A stretch of DNA of 64,000 bases, taken from the NCBI RefSeq assembly GCF_002127215.1, contig NZ_NFUT01000003.1, positions 124,001-188,000 of the forward strand. Reading direction: 5' to 3'. The notes under the pieces were generated by a model. That model was not told where the DNA came from, ran no database searches, and saw nothing but the letters and a program-made list of their open reading frames with translations. A program made the position numbers and the translations under genes. Positions 58,743-64,000 of this stretch are shown here, one piece after another (positions within the stretch are counted from its first letter, which is position 1; each line of letters opens with the position of its first letter). Source of the DNA: Hydrogenophaga sp. IBVHS2. GTDB lineage: Bacteria; Pseudomonadota; Gammaproteobacteria; Burkholderiales; Burkholderiaceae_C.

Positions 58743-59966
58743 TCAGTCGGCCTGCTTGCGCAGGAAGGCCGGGATCTCGAAGTCGTCCATGCCGCCGGAG
58801 GCCAGGGCATCCACCCGGGCGGCCGCCTGGGTGCGGTTGGTGCGCCACACGCTGGGCACGGCCATGCTCTGGTAGTCCGGCTGAGCAGCAGCCGGGGCGG
58901 CGGCACCGGGGCCGGCCACGGCGGCGTTCATGGTGGGCACGTTGAACGGCACGTTGTCGGTGCCGGTGCGCAGCACCTGCAGCGGCGGGGCGGTGCGGCG
59001 GGAGCCCTGGCGCGACAGGCCGGTGGCCACCACGGTGACGCGCATCTCGTCGCCCAGGCTGTCGTCGTAGGCGGCGCCGTAGATGACGTGCGCTTCCGGC
59101 GAGGCGTAGGCACGGATGGTGTTCATGGCCAGCTTGGACTCGGACAGCTTGAGCGAACCCTTGGCGGCGGTCACCAGCACCAGCACGCCCTTGGCGCCCG
59201 AGAGGTCGATGCCCTCGAGCAGCGGGCAGGCCACGGCCTGTTCGGCGGCGATGCGGGCGCGGTCGGGGCCGGCGGCGGTGGCCGTGCCCATCATGGCCTT
59301 TCCGGGCTCGCCCATGACGGTGCGCACGTCCTCGAAGTCGACGTTGACGTTGCCGTACTCGTTGATGATCTCGGCAATGCCGCCCACGGCGTTCTTGAGC
59401 ACGTCGTTGGCATGGGCGAAGGCTTCGTCCTGGGTGATGTCGTCGCCCAGCACTTCCTGCAGCTTCTCGTTGAGCACCACGATCAGGGAGTCCACATTGG
59501 CCTCCAGCTCGGCCAGGCCACCGTCGGCGTTGGTCATGCGGCGGCCGCCTTCCCAGTCGAAGGGCTTGGTGACCACGCCCACGGTGAGGATGCCCATTTC
59601 CTTGGCCACCCGGGCAATCACCGGTGCGGCGCCGGTGCCGGTGCCGCCGCCCATGCCGGCGGTGATGAACAGCATGTGCGCGCCGGCAATGGCTTCGCGG
59701 ATCTGGTCGACGGCCTGCTCGGCGGCATCGCGACCTTTTTCGGGCTTGCTGCCGGCACCCAGGCCGGTCAGGCCGAGCTGGATGGTCTTGTGCGCGGCGC
59801 TGCGGGTCAGGGCCTGGGCATCGGTGTTGGCGCAGATGAATTCCACGCCCTGCACGTTGCGGGCGATCATGTGCTCCACCGCATTGCCGCCGCCGCCGCC
59901 GACGCCGATCACCTTGATCTGGGTGCCCTGGTTGAATTCTTCGACTTCGATCATTTCGATGCTCAT
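58743..59966 (-). CDS. ftsZ: Cell division GTPase FtsZ
   Basis: A 407-aa tubulin homologue. Nucleotide-binding GVGGGGGNAVEHMIA, tubulin signature GGGTGTGAAPVIA, T7 loop NVDFEDVRTVM, and a variable linker (around 330-390) leading to the conserved C-terminal peptide DDFEIPAFLRKQ, which binds FtsA and ZipA. Forms the Z ring. RBS AAGGAGAA with good spacing. 149 nt separate it from ftsA. Confidence 0.98.
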   Translation of the reverse strand: MSIEMIEVEEFNQGTQIKVIGVGGGGGNAVEHMIARNVQGVEFICANTDAQALTRSAAHKTIQLGLTGLGAGSKPEKGRDAAEQAVDQIREAIAGAHMLFITAGMGGGTGTGAAPVIARVAKEMGILTVGVVTKPFDWEGGRRMTNADGGLAELEANVDSLIVVLNEKLQEVLGDDITQDEAFAHANDVLKNAVGGIAEIINEYGNVNVDFEDVRTVMGEPGKAMMGTATAAGPDRARIAAEQAVACPLLEGIDLSGAKGVLVLVTAAKGSLKLSESKLAMNTIRAYASPEAHVIYGAAYDDSLGDEMRVTVVATGLSRQGSRRTAPPLQVLRTGTDNVPFNVPTMNAAVAGPGAAAPAAAQPDYQSMAVPSVWRTNRTQAAARVDALASGGMDDFEIPAFLRKQAD

Positions 59967-60115
59967 GGGGTTCTCCTTGTGCAGTTGCCTGTCTGCGGGT
60001 TTCTGTGAATCAAATCCGTGTGTCGTTATGGGTGGTCAGCCATCGGGCGGTCCGGTGCAACATCGTCGCCTTCGGCCGGAGCCGAACAGGCGTGGGGTGT
60101 GGGGCATGGTCTTCA

Positions 60116-61345
60116 TCAGAACGTGCCTACAAACCAGTTCTTCACGCGCTCGAAGGCGCTCGACACCGAGCCGGCCTTCTGCGCCACCTTGTGGCCGCGC
60201 ACCCGGGCCAGCCGGGCTTCCTCCAGCAGGCCCATGACGGTCGATGCCCGGGTCTGGGCCACCATGTCGGACAGGGCGCTGGTGTAGTTGGGCACGCCCC
60301 GGCGCACCGGCTTGAGGAAGATGTCTTCCCCCAGCTCGACCATGCCGGGCATGACGGCGCTGCCGCCGGTGAGCACGATGCCGCTGGAGAGCATTTCCTC
60401 GTGGCCGCTGTCGCGCACCACCTGCTGCACCAGCGAGAAGATCTCTTCCACCCGCGGCTCGATCACGCCGGCCAGGGCCTGGCGGCTGAGCATGCGCGGG
60501 CCGCGGTCGCCCAGGCCCGGCACCTCGACCTGCTGGTCGGGGTCGGCCAGCAGCTGCTTGGCGCAGCCGCTCTCGACCTTGATGTCCTCGGCGTCCTTCG
60601 TGGGGGTGCGCAGGGCCATGGCGATGTCGCTGGTGATGAGGTCACCGGCGATCGGTATGACGGCGGTGTGCCGGATGGCGCCGCCGCTGAAGATGGCCAC
60701 ATCGGTGGTGCCGGCGCCGATGTCCACCAGCGCCACGCCGAGTTCCTTCTCGTCGTCGGTCAGCACCGCCTGGCTGCTGGCCAGCGGGTTGAGCATGAGC
60801 TGGTCCACTTCGAGCCCGCAGCGGCGCACACACTTGATGATGTTTTCCGCCGCGCTCTGGGCGCCGGTGACGATGTGCACCTTGGCTTCCAGGCGGATGC
60901 CGCTCATGCCGATCGGCTCCTTCACTTCCTGGCCGTCGATCACGAATTCCTGCGGCTCCACCAGCAGCAGACGCTGGTCGGTCGAGATGTTGATGGCCTT
61001 GGCGGTTTCGATCACGCGCGCCACGTCGGTGGCGGTGACTTCGCGGTCCTTGATGGCCACCATGCCGCTGCTGTTGATGCCGCGGATGTGGCTGCCGGTG
61101 ATGCCGGTGTAGACGCGGGCGATGCGGCAGTCGGCCATCAGCTCGGCCTCCTTGAGGGCCTGCTGGATGCTCTGCACCGTGGCGTCGATGTTGACCACCA
61201 CGCCGCGCTTGAGGCCGTGGCTGGCCGACACCCCGAGTCCGGCGAGCTTGAGCGTGCCGCCGGGCTGCACCTCGGCGACCACCACCATGATCTTGGCGGT
61301 GCCGATGTCGAGTCCGACGACGAGGTCCTTGTATTCCTTGGCCAT
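60116..61345 (-). CDS. ftsA: Cell division protein FtsA
   Basis: A 409-aa actin-like protein. Phosphate-1 motif VVGLDIGTAKIMVVVAE, the SHS2 (1C) subdomain after about residue 85, phosphate-2 VALVDIGAGTTDVAIF, adenosine motif SSGIVLTGGSAVMPG, and a C-terminal amphipathic membrane-binding helix (FERVKNWFVGTF). Tethers FtsZ to the membrane and signals to FtsN/FtsQLB. 22 nt downstream of ftsQ. Confidence 0.98.
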   Translation of the reverse strand: MAKEYKDLVVGLDIGTAKIMVVVAEVQPGGTLKLAGLGVSASHGLKRGVVVNIDATVQSIQQALKEAELMADCRIARVYTGITGSHIRGINSSGMVAIKDREVTATDVARVIETAKAINISTDQRLLLVEPQEFVIDGQEVKEPIGMSGIRLEAKVHIVTGAQSAAENIIKCVRRCGLEVDQLMLNPLASSQAVLTDDEKELGVALVDIGAGTTDVAIFSGGAIRHTAVIPIAGDLITSDIAMALRTPTKDAEDIKVESGCAKQLLADPDQQVEVPGLGDRGPRMLSRQALAGVIEPRVEEIFSLVQQVVRDSGHEEMLSSGIVLTGGSAVMPGMVELGEDIFLKPVRRGVPNYTSALSDMVAQTRASTVMGLLEEARLARVRGHKVAQKAGSVSSAFERVKNWFVGTF

Positions 61346-61367
61346 GATGTTCTGTGGGTCTTCGGGT

Positions 61368-62201
61368 CTAGCGGGTGGTGGGTCGGGCAGCGGGACGGCG
61401 TGCAGGTGCAGGTGCAGTGCCCGGCCGCGGCGGGACCGGGGTGTCGGTGGTGGTCACGCCGCGCACGCGCAGCGCGTAGCCGTTGGGGTAGCGCAGGTCG
61501 ACCGACTGCAGGGCGCCGGCGTACCGCTGTGTGAGCTGGTGCAGGGTGGCGGTGAAACGGTGCAGCCGCTGCAGCAGCTCGTCCGGCGTGCCCCGGCCCA
61601 GCTCCACCACAGCGCCGCTGTCCAGCCGCGCACGCCAGCTGCCCCGGTCGTTGAGCTCCAGCCGGTCCAGGTCCAGATCGAGCCGCTGCAGTTCGGGCTG
61701 CAGCAGGCGGAACACGGCCAGCACCTGGGCCGACTGTTCGGTGGGTCCGGCGAGCTCGGGCAGGCCGTCGCCGTCGTCCGGCGAGGCCTCGAACACTTCG
61801 CCCTGGCGGTTGACCAGACGGCCGGAGCCCGACTGGTCCCACCAGGCCACGGCCTGGTGCTCCTCCAGCGTGACCCGCAGGCGGTTGGGAAACTCGCGCT
61901 GCACCACGGCGCTGCGCACCCAGGGCACCTGCTCGAACAGCTCGCGCACCTGCTGCAGGTCCACCGTGAGGAAGTTGGAGGACACGCGCGACTTCATCTG
62001 GGTGGCCAGGTGCGCCCGGAAACCGACCGCGTTCTGGTGCTGCACGTCGCCCTGCACCTCGATGGCCTTGACCGTCCACACCGGGTGACGCAGCAGCCAG
62101 GTGCCCAGCGCACCCAGGCACATGAGCGCGAGCAGGCCCAGCATGAGCTGGGTGGCCAGGGCCATCAGCTTCACGTCCAGGGGCATGTCGGTGGTGCTCA
62201 T
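61368..62201 (-). CDS. ftsQ: Cell division protein FtsQ
   Basis: A 277-aa bitopic protein. Short cytoplasmic N-terminus (STTDMPLDVKLM), TM helix (ATQLMLGLLALMCLGALGTWLL), POTRA domain (VKAIEVQGDVQHQNAVGFRAHL), and beta domain (VRSAVVQREFPNRLRVTLEEHQAVAWW). The C-terminal tail is Pro/Arg-rich (about 25 residues) and longer than in E. coli. ATG 62201 (an upstream in-frame start falls in the ddl gene). Partner of FtsB/FtsL. Confidence 0.95.
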   Translation of the reverse strand: MSTTDMPLDVKLMALATQLMLGLLALMCLGALGTWLLRHPVWTVKAIEVQGDVQHQNAVGFRAHLATQMKSRVSSNFLTVDLQQVRELFEQVPWVRSAVVQREFPNRLRVTLEEHQAVAWWDQSGSGRLVNRQGEVFEASPDDGDGLPELAGPTEQSAQVLAVFRLLQPELQRLDLDLDRLELNDRGSWRARLDSGAVVELGRGTPDELLQRLHRFTATLHQLTQRYAGALQSVDLRYPNGYALRVRGVTTTDTPVPPRPGTAPAPARRPAARPTTR

Positions 62202-62220
62202 GAGGTGGGCGGCTCGGGTG

Positions 62221-63155
<935 letters not shown>

Positions 63156-63159
<4 letters not shown>

Positions 63160-64000
63160 TTCGCCAGCTCCATGATTTTTCCGGCCACGGCCCCGATGGA
63201 TCCTGCGCCCATGCACAGCACCACGTCGCCATCGCGCGCGTTGTCCAGCACCGCCTGCGGCATGTCGCCGATGTCGTCCACGAACACCGGCTCCAGCTTG
63301 CCCGCCACGCGCAGCGCGCGGGTCAGCGAGCGACCGTCGGCCGCCACGATGGGCGCCTCGCCGGCGGCATACACCTCGGCCAGCAGCACGGCGTCGGCCT
63401 GGCCGATGACTTTCACGAAATCTTCAAAACAGTCGCGGGTGCGGCTGTAGCGGTGCGGCTGGAAGGCCAGCACCAGGCGGCGACCCGGGAAGGCCCCGCG
63501 CGCCGCGGCCAGGGTGGCCGCCATCTCCACCGGGTGGTGGCCGTAGTCGTCCACCACGGTGCAGTGGCCTCCGGTGGGCAGAGCCGCCTCGCCATAGCGC
63601 TGGAAGCGACGGCCCACGCCCTTGAAGCCGGCCAGGGCCCGCAGCACCGCGTCGTCCGGCACACCCAGCTCCACCGCGATGCCGATGGCGGCCAGCGCGT
63701 TGAGCACGTTGTGGCGGCCCGGCAGGTTGAGCGTCACGTCCAGGTCGGGCAGCTGCACGCCATTGCGGCGCTGCACGACAAATCGCATGCAGGGGCCGTC
63801 GGCCCGCACATCGAGCGCGCGCACCTGGGCGTCTTCGCTGAAGCCGTAGCTGGTGATGGGCCGGGCGATCTGGGGCAGGATCTCGCGGATGGCGGCGTCG
63901 TCCACGCACACCACGGCCGCGCCGTAGAAGGGCATGCGGTGCAGGAAGTCCACGAAGGCGCCCTTGAGGCGCCCGAAGTCGTGGCCATAGGTGTCCATGT
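63156..64000 (-). CDS. murC: UDP-N-acetylmuramate-L-alanine ligase MurC (C-terminal part)
   Basis: The 3' about 281 codons of murC; the ATP-binding N-terminus lies beyond the window, and the frame is open to the edge. Visible are [78 protein letters not shown] and the end [18 protein letters not shown]. The dcw order murC-ddl-ftsQ-ftsA-ftsZ-lpxC is standard for this group. Confidence 0.96.

Overview
The window is high-GC chromosomal DNA of a betaproteobacterium, order Burkholderiales. A Comamonadaceae-like or Sphaerotilus-like organism fits best. This rests on two things: protein character (a histone H1-like AAPAKK repeat protein, NrdA of about 966 aa with an ATP-cone, a NrdB with a long low-complexity N-terminus, CRY-DASH photolyase) and gene order as I know it from that group (ffh / ccsA-like / PP0621 / pilS / pilR / ampD / nrdA / nrdB / H1-like / pfkB / zinc-ribbon DUF3426 / prmA / accC / accB / tlpA / mpl; lpxC-ftsZ-ftsA-ftsQ-ddl-murC). 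The species was not determined. No prophage, insertion sequence, CRISPR array or rRNA operon is visible, and almost all of the DNA is coding.

Layout. 0-10 kb: YqaA fragment, MFS transporter, an atypical Ser/Pro-rich gene, an S4/pseudouridine-synthase-like protein lacking the catalytic Asp, ychF, a MOSC protein, then a + strand run of ubiH-like monooxygenase, dsbC, DUF3429 and M61 peptidase. 10-14 kb: phenylacetate genes (paaK, paaI, paaG-like) divergent from an enoyl-CoA hydratase, then tRNA-Met with promoter and terminator, and yaeQ. 14-22 kb: photolyase, lipocalin, small envelope proteins, miaB, and a glrK-qseG-glrR type two-component operon. 22-26 kb: opgG-opgH behind an unusually complete sigma-54 control region. 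26-37.5 kb: ffh, cytochrome c assembly protein, pilS-pilR, ampD, nrdA-nrdB with tandem NrdR boxes, and the H1-like protein. 37.5-46.7 kb: kinase, DUF3426, prmA, accC-accB, tlpA, mpl, and a DAHP synthase with an aromatic-residue-rich leader peptide and attenuator. 46.7-55.4 kb: tldD, rodA, yqiA, RNase II-type gene, TonB-like, mtgA, and two phospholipid genes. 55.4-64 kb: ruvC, a second atypical, lower-GC, Ser-rich gene, then the dcw cluster lpxC-ftsZ-ftsA-ftsQ-ddl-murC read on the minus strand.

The envelope is the common thread: peptidoglycan synthesis and recycling (rodA, mtgA, mpl, ampD, ddl, murC), division (ftsZAQ), lipid A (lpxC), osmoregulated periplasmic glucans (opgGH), fatty-acid initiation (accBC), and phospholipid genes.

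Most interesting observations: (1) a transcription attenuator in front of the DAHP synthase gene, with a 23-residue leader peptide containing FAFFAFYFWF and mutually exclusive terminator and antiterminator arms; (2) between glrR and opgG, two exact TGTC-N10-GACA sites (the enterobacterial GlrR motif), two IHF-like repeats and a canonical -24/-12 promoter, suggesting that GlrR directly controls opgGH; (3) many genes whose only visible promoter element is a -10 box 6-8 nt before the start codon, pointing to leaderless mRNAs; (4) two compositionally foreign Ser-rich genes that could be secreted effectors; (5) NrdR boxes, large hairpins around nrdB, and a repeated motif upstream of accB. All calls come from reading the sequence and from family knowledge; no searches were run.
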